Assembly: GCF_014323405.1 (NCBI RefSeq)
Contig: NZ_JACRWE010000018.1
Coordinates: 1-6,706 of the forward strand
DNA length: 6,706 nucleotides
DNA from: Romboutsia faecis
Lineage (GTDB): Bacteria > Bacillota > Clostridia > Peptostreptococcales > Peptostreptococcaceae
Direction: 5' to 3'
A program made the position numbers and the translations under genes. The notes below the pieces were generated by a model. It was not told where the DNA came from and did no database searches. It was given only the letters and a program-made list of their open reading frames with translations. How positions within the stretch are numbered: position 1 is the first letter of the stretch; each line of letters opens with the position of its first letter. Of the stretch, positions 6,508 to 6,706 are shown piece after piece.

Positions 6508-6557
6508 AAAAAAGAGTATAAACTGTACTTACTTGAAATAATAGTACATTTATACTC
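6508..6557 (-). terminator. rRNA operon intrinsic terminator
   Basis: The stem is 9 bp (GAGTATAAA, 6514-6522, with 6549-6557) plus 6 bp (TGTACT, 6524-6529, with 6543-6548), interrupted by one bulged base at 6523, with a 13-nt loop. Read on the minus strand it ends in TTTTTT (6508-6513). It begins about 25 nt past the 3' end of 5S, so it ends the upstream rRNA operon. No tRNA lies between 5S and this terminator. Confidence 0.9.
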
Positions 6558-6581
6558 CTAATTTTTATAAATAAAAAAGAT

Positions 6582-6701
<120 letters not shown>

Positions 6702-6706
6702 ATCTT

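Overview
The window is AT-rich and comes from a low-GC, anaerobic member of the Firmicutes. The first ~118 bases of 16S rRNA, the 5S sequence and the anaerobic (class III) ribonucleotide reductase fit the Peptostreptococcaceae, with Clostridioides difficile or a close relative as the best guess. That guess rests on remembered 16S signatures, not on a search.

Layout: the segment lies between two rRNA operons, both transcribed leftward (minus strand). At the right edge (about 6582-6701) is a 5S gene ending one operon, followed by a strong intrinsic terminator. At the left edge (1-118) is the 5' end of the next operon's 16S gene, with its precursor leader, a boxA-like element and two tandem predicted promoters. 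Between them, from right to left, are: an M29-family aminopeptidase gene (minus) broken by a frameshift; a bidirectional hairpin terminator; a class I/II PLP-dependent aminotransferase (plus, convergent with the peptidase); a 355-bp divergent intergenic region; and the nrdD-nrdG operon (minus) with its own terminator just upstream of the rRNA promoters.

How the genes work together: nrdD and nrdG form one unit. NrdG is the radical-SAM activase that installs the glycyl radical on NrdD, which makes deoxynucleotides without oxygen. Two identical NrdR-type boxes 32 bp apart sit in the nrdD promoter/leader region, so control by the NrdR repressor is likely. The aminotransferase and the peptidase are independent amino-acid metabolism genes.

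Points worth a second look are two perfect DnaA-box 9-mers that bracket the upstream predicted rRNA promoter, and the aminopeptidase frameshift, whose sequence fits a 10-bp deletion between short direct repeats. I saw no mobile element, CRISPR array, tRNA, phage or defence genes. Most of the window is ordinary core-genome content.
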